A stretch of DNA of 22,772 bases from Cyclostephanos tholiformis (GCA_036939975.1 JALLPB010000118.1:1-22772), one strand, 5' to 3'. Counted from the stretch's first letter, positions 8,618 through 16,677 are shown. Notes: a model not told the origin generated them from the letters alone. A program made the numbers and translations.

Positions 8618-9860
8618 ATGGGAAATGGAGCCTCCTCTCCCGAACGGGAAGACTATCAAGATGAATTTTCCAAATTTGATGGGGTTGAAACCCTCGGCTA
8701 TCGAGTATTAGGCGTGCAACCAAATTCGCCCGCAAGTGCGGCTGGACTTGTCAGCTTTCTCGACTTTTTAGTTGGATGCAATGGTGAGGTGTTGTTAGCG
8801 AGCGGGGAAGGGTTGGAAGAGGGGGACGAGTATGACGATGTGGACTTTCCTGCCCTGTTGAAGGATAATGTGGGGAAGGAAATAGAACTTTGTGAGTCCT
8901 TCATTTACATTTTCTCCTTCGCTCGTTCTTTATAGATTCCTAATCAATGACCGTATAGTGGTTCACAATATAAAGTCCAACTCGCAAAGACTCGTTAAGA
9001 TTACCCCGTCAACCACTTGGGGAGGCGCTGGCCTCCTTGGTGTTACCATTCGTATGGACGATTATGGTGGAGCCGACGAGCGACTGATTAGAGTTCTTTC
9101 CGTGGAGCATAATTCACCGGCAGCGATTGCGGGGTTGGTGCCAATGAAGGATTATTTGCTCGGTACAACATCGACTAGTTTTGATTCGGATGGGATATTG
9201 GCAGAGGTTTTGATGGTGCATGCTGATAGAATTGTAGAGATCTATGTTTACAGCTCTGAGAGTGATGCCGTCAGAGTGGTTACTTTGATGCCGACCATGT
9301 CGTGGGGTGGCAGAGGATTACTCGGTGCAGAAGTTGGCACCGGTTATCTTCACCGATTCCCAAAAGCTTGTCGAGGGACAGATGGGGCTAGCGTTGAGAG
9401 AAAGATTAGAATGGGGATGAGGCCCACGGAAACAGTTTTGGCGTTGGGGAAATCGAATGGGCGACGAGACTCATGCGATAAGGAGGAAGAAGTACCACAA
9501 AATCCGGAGGAGGAGGAAAGGATGGTAGATTTGACGTCTCTGACAGACACATTGAGTGGCAAAGCGATGTGTTTTGCGGAAGAGATGGAGATGGAGCAAG
9601 AGGCTGATGAATCTGTAAACCAACCAAAGCTATCAACTGGCGAACATGAGTGTGAACAGGAGCAGAGTCAACATCCCGCTGAAACGATCAGCACCCAAAT
9701 TCTTCGCACAAAAAATGAAGCAAGCTCGCTATTTGATGGTCCTCCCCCTGTCAGTGGTATAATTTCAACATCGGCAGAGCAAGCAATAAATGACACCGTC
9801 GTCGCTCCACATCTAAGGTCGCCACTGCCACCCCCTCCATATTATCACACCAAACAATGA
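8618..9860 (+). CDS. GRASP55/65-type Golgi reassembly stacking protein, two exons
   Basis: Exon 1 is 8618-8891, the intron 8892-8958 (67 nt, GTGAGT...TATAG, with a CTAAT branch-like site), and exon 2 8959-9860; 391 residues. The splice makes one Leu codon and joins KEIEL to LVHNIKSN, restoring the first PDZ-like domain. The N-terminus MGNGAS fits an N-myristoylation signal (Gly2, Ser6), as in animal GRASPs. PDZ-like 1 (about 22-108) shows GYRVLGVQPNSPASAAGL and an acidic loop insertion; PDZ-like 2 (about 110-226) shows WGGAGLLGVTIR, VLSVEHNSPAAIAGL, DYLLG and WGGRGLLGAEVGTGYLHR. All are GRASP-domain hallmarks. The C-terminal third is acidic, then Pro-rich (SPLPPPPYY), like the regulatory tail of GRASPs. 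The family tethers Golgi cisternae and supports unconventional secretion. The length is a little below the animal proteins. A further 3' exon is not needed. Confidence 0.92.
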
Positions 9861-9965
9861 CCAATAACATGTCCAGGTCGGTCTCTGATGGTAGGATTAC
9901 GAAAACAGGGAGTTGTTAATGCTGCCATAGCAGGTACGAGAGTAAAACCGGTTTCCAGACCATTT

Positions 9966-9976
9966 GGGGGGGGGGG
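9966..9976. repeat. 11-G run in the convergent spacer
   Basis: Mononucleotide run between the GRASP stop (9860) and the NTH stop (10042). With the G runs at 3995-4009 and 4832-4842 it shows that long G homopolymers are common in this genome segment. Confidence 0.85.
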
Positions 9977-10041
9977 AATTTGTACACAATTCGTCAAGCT
10001 TAAAGCATGTTAAATCTTGTTAAAGTTGAGGCGCAGAGGTT

Positions 10042-11332
10042 TTAGAGCCTCGCTTCTTCCATAGCCTTCTTGATTTCCTCTTCCATTCCAAACCGCTTAG
10101 CCTCCTTCTTCACATCTAAACCCAACTTTTTTACCAACGCCAATGCCTCCTTAGGTTTACTGCATCCTAATATTTTCCGGAGCACCTTTTCCTTCTGCTG
10201 TTGAACTTCTTGTCCAAATCCGACCCACAAAAGATTGACTGTTCCCCATTTCTCCTTCGGGAGCCAGCCCTCCAACTGCTCTCGAGATTCCTCTGGCGTC
10301 TTGGAATTTACCCAGTTAAGATCATTGCTAACAACAAAAACGCGATCAATGTGTTTTGATCAGGAAGGCAAGAGGGAGAGTTCAATGAGTTGCATACACT
10401 CAACATGAAACTTACAAAATGCGATGCATATGTGTATCAACACCAATACCACTACAAGTGCCAAACGCAATACTCTCAACAATGTACGCCATCTTCGGCC
10501 CAACACCTGGCAGGGTCATCATCTCTTCTGCCGTTGGTGGAATGTCACCATTGTATTGCGAGATTATTATATCTGCAGCGTTTTTCAAGAATTTGGTCTT
10601 GTTATTATGAAACCCAACCCGTTTAAGGAGTAAATTCAACGTCTCATTATCAGTGTTCTGTATGTTTTCCACTGTCAGGCCATGTTTTTGCAGAGCTCTC
10701 ATTGTCTCGCCGACGACGGCATCTTTTGTCTGAGAGCTCAGCATCAATGCAGTTAGAACTTGGAACCGATATACCTTTGGTCCAAAATGCTTCTCTGGCA
10801 AAGCCTCCCCTCCGTCAGTGTCACAGGGTGCAGAGCGATCCGATCGGAGTTCCTCGACGAGTTCGTAGATTCTTTCCCAATCATCCGGAGGTGCCAATGA
10901 TCCCGGTTCAATTTTGATGCGTTTTCGAGGAGACGTCGATTTGCCCTTCGCGTGTGACTCTGGTAGGGGGGTATGAACGGAACACCCATCTCGTTCCGGC
11001 GTTACATGTGGCGATCTCTTCATATTTAACGATGATTTCATTGGCGTCGTGACATCAGCGCCGAATTCAACTGTTCCATTCAAGGTTGTAGATGTAATGT
11101 GATTATTCTCAGTAAAATATTTAGATGTTTTGTTCGGTGATGCGGGCCTGGATAATTCCACGGATGATCGATGTTCCTCCAATCTCTGGATCAACACCGC
11201 CTTTACACCTGATACCGGCAAGCTCCGAACCTTCAATTGCGATTTGAGTTCAGGTATGGTCATATCATTCCACAAGAGTTGGTCGGCCGAGGAACGCGAT
11301 AGACCGATGTACGACCTAGTGGAAGGAGGCAT
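10042..11332 (-). CDS. Endonuclease III homologue (NTH family) with N-terminal SAP domain, no Fe-S cluster cysteines
   Basis: Exon 1 is 11332-10416, the intron 10415-10328 (88 nt, GTAAGT...TTAG), and exon 2 10327-10042; 400 residues, joining THMHRI to FNDLNWVNSKTPEES. The protein is a bifunctional DNA N-glycosylase/AP lyase of base-excision repair. It has TALMLSSQTKDAVVGETM, a helix-hairpin-helix LPGVGPKMAY with the catalytic Lys (about K280), and GIGVDTHMHRI with the catalytic Asp (about D299), at the spacing of human NTHL1. Residues about 22-57 (MTIPELKSQLKVRSLPVSGV then KAVLIQRLEEH) are a SAP DNA-binding motif, followed by a Ser/Thr/Pro-rich basic linker. After VGFGQE, where relatives carry the four Cys of a [4Fe-4S] loop, only one Cys remains and the tail is Lys/Glu-rich helix. 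The start chosen is the first ATG (MPPSTRS); the frame is open upstream without an ATG. Dual mitochondrial/nuclear targeting is possible. Confidence 0.9.
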
Positions 11333-11756
11333 GTTGAAAGGGATATGGACCCCTCGCCTTGAGAGCACTAAGCCCAACGCCAACGGTGCGCTTCCAATAA
11401 TTACAAGGCACGCTGCTGTCCAGCGGACGTGTCGAGAACGTCGCTGAAACTGAGGAAGAAAAATCGCGACTATTCCTCGATTGCCTTGCGGCTTAAACGG
11501 ACGGCCGGACTCGAATCAGGGGGGTCGGGGCGGAGGGAAGCTGGTGATGAATGATGAGGCGTGGATCGTAGAGGAAAATACAGTTTTCTCTATCTACCAT
11601 ACTAGGTAGGTAGTCGACCAACCCCGCCAGCGCAGATCCCGATTATCCAACGCTACTTATCAAACAAATAATATTACCTCTCCCTATCAGGCGCATAGTG
11701 AGAGGGCTCCATTCGAAGGTCACGGACGTCGTGATTTCAGTTGATTCCAATATTCG
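11333..11756. promoter_or_regulatory. Divergent intergenic region between the NTH and fibrillin genes
   Basis: 424 bp between opposite start codons, so both promoters should be here. It contains repeated AGGTAGGTAG/CTACC tracts around 11598-11615 that can pair, but no recognised element. The minus frame of the NTH gene remains open until a TGA near 11515 without an ATG. Confidence 0.45.
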
Positions 11757-12731
11757 ATGATGGGTAGCAAAGTTTCGGTCTGCGCGGCTGTTTTTGTTTT
11801 GTGGCTGCAACTGCAACTATGTTTCACCTTCCACATTCCGAAGGAATTAGGAGGAGGATCATATTGGAGTCGATCCATCGGCGTTGGGGCCACACCGCAA
11901 TCTTCATCTGAGTCACCTCCTGAAATACGACTTCACGCTGAAGCCATTCGATGTAAAGATGATCTCATCGCACTTGCTGAAAGAACACGTCGAGGAGTAA
12001 GTAGTAGACATTCTACATGTGTCTCTTCACAAGATCGTAAACATTCCACTTTATGTAACCAACAATCGTTACATTTTATCATCCACGAACAGTTCTCTGC
12101 ATCCATATCCGATAGAGACGAGGCCAAGCGAATAATCAGCAATCTTTCTATGTATAATCCTTCCGACGAACCCGCTAGTGCCTATTTCAGAGTAAACGAA
12201 ACTCCTGGCATCGATCGTTCAACAATTGCAGGGAAATGGACTTTGATCTACACAGATGCTCCCGACATAACCTCCTTAGACGGGGGGGCACTGGCCATGG
12301 CAAAGCTAGGCAGGATAGGTCAAGAATGCTCACCACCATCAATAAAAAATGTGATCGAGTGGCTGCGTCCTGATTGGGCTTCATATCTACCCTTTAGTGG
12401 TGGAGAGACTAGCAGAGTTCTGCAAAAAGTTTGCTGTGAAGGAAGCGCTACTCAAGATAATCCAAAAGTGGTAGATTTGAGAGTGGTTGGTGTGGAACTC
12501 TTGGGCTTGAATGGCGGAGATGATTTCGTAGGTGGTGAAAACATTCGTAAAAACAATTTCCTCGATGGTCCCGCAACATTACTCGAAAAAAATCCAGTGA
12601 AATTGCAAGGCCCTCTGACAGCGCCATTTGGAAAATTCGAAATACTTTACTTGGATAACGATATGAGAGTAACCAAAACTTTCCAAGGTTACTTGGCCGT
12701 TAATATACGAGATGAAAATCCATGGTTTTGA
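11757..12731 (+). CDS. PAP/fibrillin plastid lipid-associated protein with a stop-free 96-nt intron
   Basis: The ATG at 11757 starts a signal-peptide-like stretch (VCAAVFVLWLQLQLCFTFHI) with Phe after the hydrophobic core, resembling a diatom bipartite plastid signal. The PAP/fibrillin domain follows: DDLIALAERTRRG, DRDEAKRIISNLSMYNPS, GKWTLIYTDAPD, and the C-terminal KFEILYLDNDMRVTK...GYLAVNIRDENPWF. Fibrillins are lipocalin-like proteins of plastoglobules and thylakoids that bind lipids or quinones. I predict an intron at 11997-12092 (GTAAGT...AACAG). It is phase 0, divisible by 3 and has no stop, so the unspliced frame also reads through (324 residues). Removing it joins RRG to FSASISDRDE, the spacing seen in the family, giving 292 residues. 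The inserted 32 residues (Cys, His, Ser-rich) match nothing in fibrillins. The gene diverges from the NTH gene. Confidence 0.88.
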   Translation: MMGSKVSVCAAVFVLWLQLQLCFTFHIPKELGGGSYWSRSIGVGATPQSSSESPPEIRLHAEAIRCKDDLIALAERTRRGVSSRHSTCVSSQDRKHSTLCNQQSLHFIIHEQFSASISDRDEAKRIISNLSMYNPSDEPASAYFRVNETPGIDRSTIAGKWTLIYTDAPDITSLDGGALAMAKLGRIGQECSPPSIKNVIEWLRPDWASYLPFSGGETSRVLQKVCCEGSATQDNPKVVDLRVVGVELLGLNGGDDFVGGENIRKNNFLDGPATLLEKNPVKLQGPLTAPFGKFEILYLDNDMRVTKTFQGYLAVNIRDENPWF

Positions 12732-13117
12732 TTACTCAACAACAGTATCATTATTTGTTCTTATATGAAAATTGATGCGTCAACACCTCTTTGGCGCATT
12801 CTAAACTTCGGCAACCACAACTAATAGTAGGAGCAAGAACAGCGCGAACAATTATTAAGAACATATTGCCCGATGCTGGTAGATGTTATTGCTGTCGCTA
12901 ACGAATTGGACTATTGTACAAGCCGGACTGAATATCCAACCCCTGTTTTAGTATATTGGAAATGTTAGTGCCACGACAACGTTTTACTCAGCATACCTTT
13001 GGACGACGCGACGGCCAAGTCAACCTCTCTGTTGTTGATCGTTTGTTTTATTTCATGCTGTCATGTCTGGGTAATTGAGAAATGTTGTGCTCACTGTTGA
13101 GTTAAAGATGCTCAGTT
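12732..13117. other. Convergent 3' spacer, no gene seen
   Basis: 386 bp between the fibrillin stop and the LYR-protein stop. It should hold both 3' UTRs and polyadenylation signals. No coding frame, RNA gene or clear repeat was found. Confidence 0.5.
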
Positions 13118-13408
13118 TCATGGTTTGGGCATTGGATTCTGCTCCAACGTCACCTCCCAGTTAGGGCTCTCTGGATTTCCCTTGCTCAAATTCATTGTAT
13201 CGTACATTTGAAGTTGCCCTAATCCTTTGTATGCCACTTGAATCTGTTTCTGCGTCTTCGGATCATCCGGGTCCAATGTTCTGTTGTCTCGGAATTCTTC
13301 TCGAATGGCGCTGTATATTCCCAGCCGATTTTTGGATGGGTAGGTGGCGCAGGAGCGCAGGAGACGCCGATAGAGGTGCAGTAGGTCTCTCGAGTGCGGT
13401 GCCATCAT
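13118..13408 (-). CDS. LYR-motif (Complex1_LYR) small protein
   Basis: 96 residues from the ATG at 13408-13406 (MMAPHSRDLL); a second ATG follows at once, and the frame is open upstream without an ATG, where it is Pro/Arg-rich. The motif LLHLYRRLLRSCATYPSKNR carries the L-Y-R signature followed by the conserved downstream helix with IREEFRDNRTL and a long amphipathic helix QKQIQVAYKGLGQLQMYDTM. LYR proteins are mitochondrial assembly or stability factors: they bind acyl carrier protein and the Fe-S transfer machinery, or individual respiratory complexes. The basic N-terminus and small size fit. It somewhat resembles the LYRM9 subgroup, but I cannot assign a partner complex. The 3' end converges on the fibrillin gene. 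Confidence 0.8.
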   Translation of the reverse strand: MMAPHSRDLLHLYRRLLRSCATYPSKNRLGIYSAIREEFRDNRTLDPDDPKTQKQIQVAYKGLGQLQMYDTMNLSKGNPESPNWEVTLEQNPMPKP

Positions 13409-13613
13409 CAAGGTCGGTGCGACGACGACAAACGACGGCGGTGGTGGATTGAGACGACGCCGAATTCGGGGGGGATAATGAATGCGCAGGGGGGGCAGCG
13501 GACGGACGGGGATGGATGGACGGAAGAAGAAGGAGGCGCAGGTAGGTAAGGTGTCGTTTAAGAACAATATCCTACATAGAAAACTACGTTAGGTACTTAA
13601 AAAAAGTACTATA

Positions 13614-13838
13614 CTAAGTACTTACGTTGGAGATGAGACAGCGTGCTTTTTTCCTGCTGAGAACAGATTTCTTCTCGCGGGCGCGGCGGACCGCCATCTG
13701 CTTCCCCGGATTGCTACTCTCCTTGTCGGAGAATTTGCACGCCCGCATCGCCTCCGGGACTGTCGATCTTGGACAGCGCAATAGGTAAGCAACAGTGCGC
13801 TCGATGCGCTTGTCGACACACCGACCTTTGCCTGACAT
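13614..13838 (-). pseudogene. Psq/CENP-B-like helix-turn-helix N-terminal fragment
   Basis: From the ATG at 13838-13836 the frame reads MSGKGRCVDKRIERTVAYLL, then CPRSTVPEAMRACKFSDKES and KQMAVRRAREKKS, and stops after 74 codons. The pattern of a basic start, a short helix, (S/T)VPEAM and a second helix looks like the psq-type helix-turn-helix at the start of a multicopy, probably transposon-derived diatom family that I recall only in general terms. The catalytic or downstream part is missing. A consensus donor GTAAGT overlaps the last codons (about 13627), so it could instead be a first exon whose partner lies in the 13118-13570 region; I found no convincing continuation. Treat as a fragment. 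Confidence 0.4.
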
Positions 13839-13938
13839 GTTAACGAATACATTTCATCGTTAAGATTCAAGGATTTACCATCGTGGGACGAGTAATCTGC
13901 AATCTAACACTTGCGCGGTTGTATTTTTTTTGATATTT

Positions 13939-13973
13939 TGGTGCGTACAAGTACGCACCACCTAAAAGTTAGG
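13939..13973. repeat. Two adjacent hairpins
   Basis: TGGTGCGTAC-AA-GTACGCACCA (13939-13960) is a perfect 10-bp stem with a 2-nt centre, followed directly by CCTAA-AAG-TTAGG (13961-13973). A T8 run lies just upstream. No function is assigned. Confidence 0.75.
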
Positions 13974-14207
13974 CAGGAAGACTCTGTCCGCGCATAGGGG
14001 TATTATATATCAAACAAATCAGAAGCGGGCGCTTTACAACACTGCACACTCGATGGGGGTATTAGATTGAGTTGCCCACTATTTAACAGTCAATCACTGA
14101 TGAGTGTTGCGTTTCCAAAAAAAAGTGTTAGAAAAGTATCCGAAGCGTAATAGGGGTTAATCTTGTATCTCTTTTTATCGACATAGGTAGTGCCGCTCCA
14201 GCGACCC

Positions 14208-14249
14208 GTATATCGTTGGAAAGCTGGGACTGTCAGCTTTCCGTATATC
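14208..14249. repeat. Hairpin flanked by direct repeats
   Basis: GGAAAGCTG (14218-14226) and CAGCTTTCC (14234-14242) form a perfect 9-bp stem with a 7-nt loop. GTATATC occurs as a direct repeat immediately outside (14208-14214 and 14243-14249). Confidence 0.7.
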
Positions 14250-14990
14250 TAATAATATTGGGTGGTCACTATGAGAAGTTTCTTTGTTAAAATGGCGACA
14301 AAGTATATCGTTGTGTGTAAATTTAATTGGGATTTGGCAGTAATGAGCCCTTTTTGAAATAAGGGAATTCATATTAATTCCCACGCAAGGCTATCGTACT
14401 TCTACGTCAAGAATTTCAATCCCAATTGCTGTGGAACGAGTCTCAGAAACAACTTTTTCAGCTCGAACAACCTTACTTAGGTGTTTTTGCGTATTTTACT
14501 GTAAAAAAGAATATTTGTTGGTACATCTTACATCTTACATGCATACCAACGAGCGGAACTAATATGAATGAGTAAAAAATTAAGTAGGTGAACAAAGTAC
14601 CGTACTGCCGCTGGATCGGCACAATAGAGAAAGTAGATCCTAAGAAAATAGATAAAAATAATAGTGGAGCATTCCCAAAAACATTAAAACATAAAGACAT
14701 AAAGACATACGCTGTTTTGACATTAAAATACGATTTTGTGTTTTGTCCCCAAAATAGTTTTTTCTTGGCATATGTCAGGCACCACATACAAGAGGCGACA
14801 AACATCCTCCACCACGTGCATCGGATCAGATTACCCGCAGCTCTAGCTAATGATGAGCGACTGGTGGTGTGTTATCATTTGTTGCTTGATTAATGATCAC
14901 AGCAGGCGCAAAGAGGATCAGCCAAAGAAGCATTCTCGTTATCGAAAAGACTTTCACAAATCATTAGATAGATTTCATAGGTGACTGCAG

Positions 14991-15014
14991 CCTAGGTTGC
15001 CAATTACTGAGTAA
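14991..15014 (+). repeat. Left terminal inverted repeat of element A
   Basis: 24 bp, identical to the reverse complement of 16654-16677. Confidence 0.9.
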
Positions 15015-15027
15015 TTACTCAGTAATT
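15002..15027. repeat. 26-bp perfect palindrome overlapping the left TIR
   Basis: AATTACTGAGTAA (15002-15014) is followed directly by its reverse complement TTACTCAGTAATT (15015-15027), so the inner part of the left TIR is duplicated in inverted orientation. The right end lacks this duplication. Confidence 0.85.
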
Positions 15028-15289
15028 ACTGCCGTTACTATGTTTTGGACCTCAGATCTGGGTTACTGCCTTTACTTTCAATCGAGGAATTGTGGTTTTT
15101 GGCGAGAGGAACCCAAAAAGTAAGGGCAAAGTAATTACTTTGTCGCTAAAAGGTGCTCAGAATTTTTTCAGAACTTCTGACGCACGAGGTTGCAGAATTA
15201 TTGCTAGACATCATTAGAGAAGAAAAAAATAACTCTCATCTAGCACACAATTAGCCTCCATTGTGCTTAAGTGGTGCTCCATCAACACA

Positions 15290-15550
15290 TATTCTCTTCC
15301 GCCACCGCTGCAATTGCCCTCTACGGACTGCTTCCACAGCGGCCATGCTCTTCCCCCTCTCTGCTCTCCGCGCGGGCTGCCAACGTCGCTCCCGCGCGCA
15401 TTCATTGGTGTTTGCTCACGGTCATTTGTGAGCAATGATCGATGCATGTATTCACTTCCGCCGCTGCCGCCATCACCCTCTACGGACCGCTTCCACGGCG
15501 GCCATGCACTTCCCCCTCTCCGCACTTTGCACGCGCTGCCAACGTTGTCC
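15290..15550. repeat. Direct duplication, about 102-bp units spaced 159 bp
   Basis: 15290-15391 and 15449-15550 are diverged direct copies. Both run CTTCCGCC...CCCTCTACGGAC...GCTTCCAC..CGGCCATGC, then ..CTTCCCCCTCTC and CGCTGCCAACGT, or close variants. They lie just upstream of the 12-bp repeats. Confidence 0.75.
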
Positions 15551-16256
15551 ATCAAGCAATCCGTCCTCGAATCCATCGAGCAAACCAAGCGAAAATCCCA
15601 CCTCAAATCCATTGAACAATTCATCGAGCAATCCGTCTAGCAACCCAAGCAAAAATCCGTCCTCAAATCCTTCTAGCAACCCCTCCTCAAATCCGTCTAG
15701 AAACCCAAGCAAAAATCCATCGAGAAATCCATTGAGCAATCCCTCCTCAAATCCATCAAGCAACCCGAGCAAAAATTCCACCTCAAATCCATCAAGCAAT
15801 TCATCGAGCAATCCGTCTAGCAACCCAAGCAAAAGAAATCCGTCCTCAAATCTTTCTAGCAACCCCTCCTCAAATCTGTCTAAAAACCCAAGCCAAAATC
15901 CATCGAGAAATCCATCGAGCGATCCCTCCTCAAATCCATCGAGCAACCCGAGCAAAAATCCCACCTCAAATCCATCGAGCAATTCATCAAGCAATCCGTC
16001 TAGCAACCCAAGCAAAAGAAATCCGTCCTCAAATCCTTCTAGCAACCCCTCCTCAAATCTGTCTAGAAACCCAAGCAAAAATCCATCAAGAAATGCATCG
16101 AGCAATCCCTCTTCAAATCCATCAAGCAACCCAAGCAAAAATTCCACCTCAAATATGATGACAACAAGCAACTGTATGAGCCGTGGGATACTTCTGTTGA
16201 CTTTTTTGATTTTGTGCAGGCGTATTACAAAGGGAGCACAGAGGTCAAATGCTTGA
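15435..16256 (+). CDS. (N/K/R)PSS-repeat ORF inside element A (doubtful as a gene)
   Basis: 273 codons from ATG to TGA. Residues about 38-240 consist of tetrapeptide units such as NPSS, NPSK and NPSR with few departures. The N-terminal 37 residues are Cys/His/Arg-rich without a clear signal peptide, and the C-terminus ends in a short hydrophobic segment (GILLLTFLILC). PSS/NPS-type low-complexity repeats are common in predicted diatom surface or wall proteins. The frame is kept open by a 12-bp repeat, whose reverse strand is also open (LLDGF/LLGF-type), so openness alone is weak evidence for coding. Its location inside a TIR element, and the frame mismatch with the coding tail that follows, suggest an expanded minisatellite rather than a host gene. 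Confidence 0.35.
   Translation: MIDACIHFRRCRHHPLRTASTAAMHFPLSALCTRCQRCPSSNPSSNPSSKPSENPTSNPLNNSSSNPSSNPSKNPSSNPSSNPSSNPSRNPSKNPSRNPLSNPSSNPSSNPSKNSTSNPSSNSSSNPSSNPSKRNPSSNLSSNPSSNLSKNPSQNPSRNPSSDPSSNPSSNPSKNPTSNPSSNSSSNPSSNPSKRNPSSNPSSNPSSNLSRNPSKNPSRNASSNPSSNPSSNPSKNSTSNMMTTSNCMSRGILLLTFLILCRRITKGAQRSNA
15545..16150 (+). repeat. 12-bp minisatellite organised in 183-bp higher-order units
   Basis: Basic units of 12 bp such as AATCCATCGAGC and AATCCGTCCTCA run through the segment. Higher-order copies start with CCGTCCTCAAATC at 15657, 15840 and 16023, exactly 183 bp apart. Each ends with an AAAAGAAAT variant that adds 3 nt to fifteen 12-bp units, so the period is 15x12+3 and keeps the reading frame. 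The third copy is truncated at 16150. Confidence 0.85.
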
Positions 16257-16288
16257 CAAAAGATGATTGTGATAGTGATGAAGAATAA
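16151..16288 (+). pseudogene. Coding tail fragment inside element A, possible transposase C-terminus
   Basis: Directly after the repeats, a frame different from the PSS frame reads KYDDNKQLYEPWDTSVDFFD, then FVQAYYKG and an acidic end (DDCDSDEE) at the TAA 16286-16288. It has ordinary protein-like composition, unlike the repeats. I infer it is the end of the element's original gene, whose body was replaced by the repeat array. No family identified. Confidence 0.35.
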
Positions 16289-16653
16289 GTAGGTAGAAGG
16301 GGAATAGGGATCATGGGAACAGGATGTATTGCCATGAGGCTGCCGCATAGGGCATAGAAGGCCATCATTGTGGCCACATTGGACAAGTGAATGTAGTCAA
16401 TTCCTCATCTATTTAATTTCAATAGAGCTCGGTCTACTTGACCAGTGTTAGAAGTACATACACTTATGTATGTACGTATTTTAGCTACCACAGTAACCGG
16501 ATTACTGTATTTTGATTACTTTTACAGTAACTCAAACCAGCAAAAAAAAACACAAAGTAATCATGTGGTTCCTTTAAAAAGTAACAGCAACCACAGTAAA
16601 CACAGTAAAGGAAAAGTGTTACTGTGTTTCAGCCCTCAAAACTCAGATTCCTG

Positions 16654-16677
16654 TTACTCAGTAATTGGCAACCTAGG
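16654..16677 (-). repeat. Right terminal inverted repeat of element A
   Basis: 24 bp, the reverse complement of 14991-15014; the last bases CCTAGG adjoin the Copia A coding sequence. Confidence 0.9.

Larger units (their letters stand above)
13839..14990. other. AT-rich gene-free stretch with hairpins
   Basis: About 1.15 kb. Frames of about 100 codons at 14473-14805 (-) and 14588-14893 (+) overlap each other, have no domain and look like products of base composition. The stretch holds the hairpins at 13939-13973 and 14208-14249, a GGGAATT/AATTCCC stem near 14363-14382, and two copies of GGGGTATTA (near 13997 and 14056). Remains of unrecognised mobile DNA are likely. Confidence 0.4.
14991..16677. 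mobile_element. TIR element A, 1687 bp, non-autonomous, with 24-bp perfect terminal inverted repeats
   Basis: The ends at 14991-15014 and 16654-16677 are perfect 24-bp inverted copies starting CCTAGGTTGCCAATTACTGA. Both ends also carry many GTTACT/AGTAAT/ACAGTAA subterminal motifs over 150-200 bp, as in hAT-like elements. The right end abuts the Copia A pseudogene exactly where its coding sequence stops, so the element inserted there. No target-site duplication is seen: the left flank (ACTGCAGC) does not match the right flank (GTGGAATG), and Copia sequence does not resume on the left. A later deletion or recombination is likely. No complete transposase lies inside; instead it carries a tandem-repeat ORF and a short coding tail. 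Superfamily uncertain. Confidence 0.8.

Noticed and set aside
13409..13567. N-terminal extension of the LYR protein
   Set aside because: Open but starts with a non-ATG codon and is Pro/Arg-rich low complexity; the ATG pair just before the LYR helix fits the family length.
14473..14805. 110-codon hydrophobic minus-strand frame
   Set aside because: AT-rich, Phe/Tyr/Leu-rich by composition, overlaps an equally long plus-strand frame, no domain or partner exon.
15545..16150. CRISPR-like array of short regular repeats
   Set aside because: The repeats are contiguous 12-bp units without unique spacers and encode PSS tetrapeptides; the context is eukaryotic.
15473..16348. 291-codon minus-strand frame (LLDGF/LLGF-type repeats)
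   Set aside because: Mirror of the 12-bp repeat on the other strand; composition is explained by the repeat and there is no independent coding evidence.
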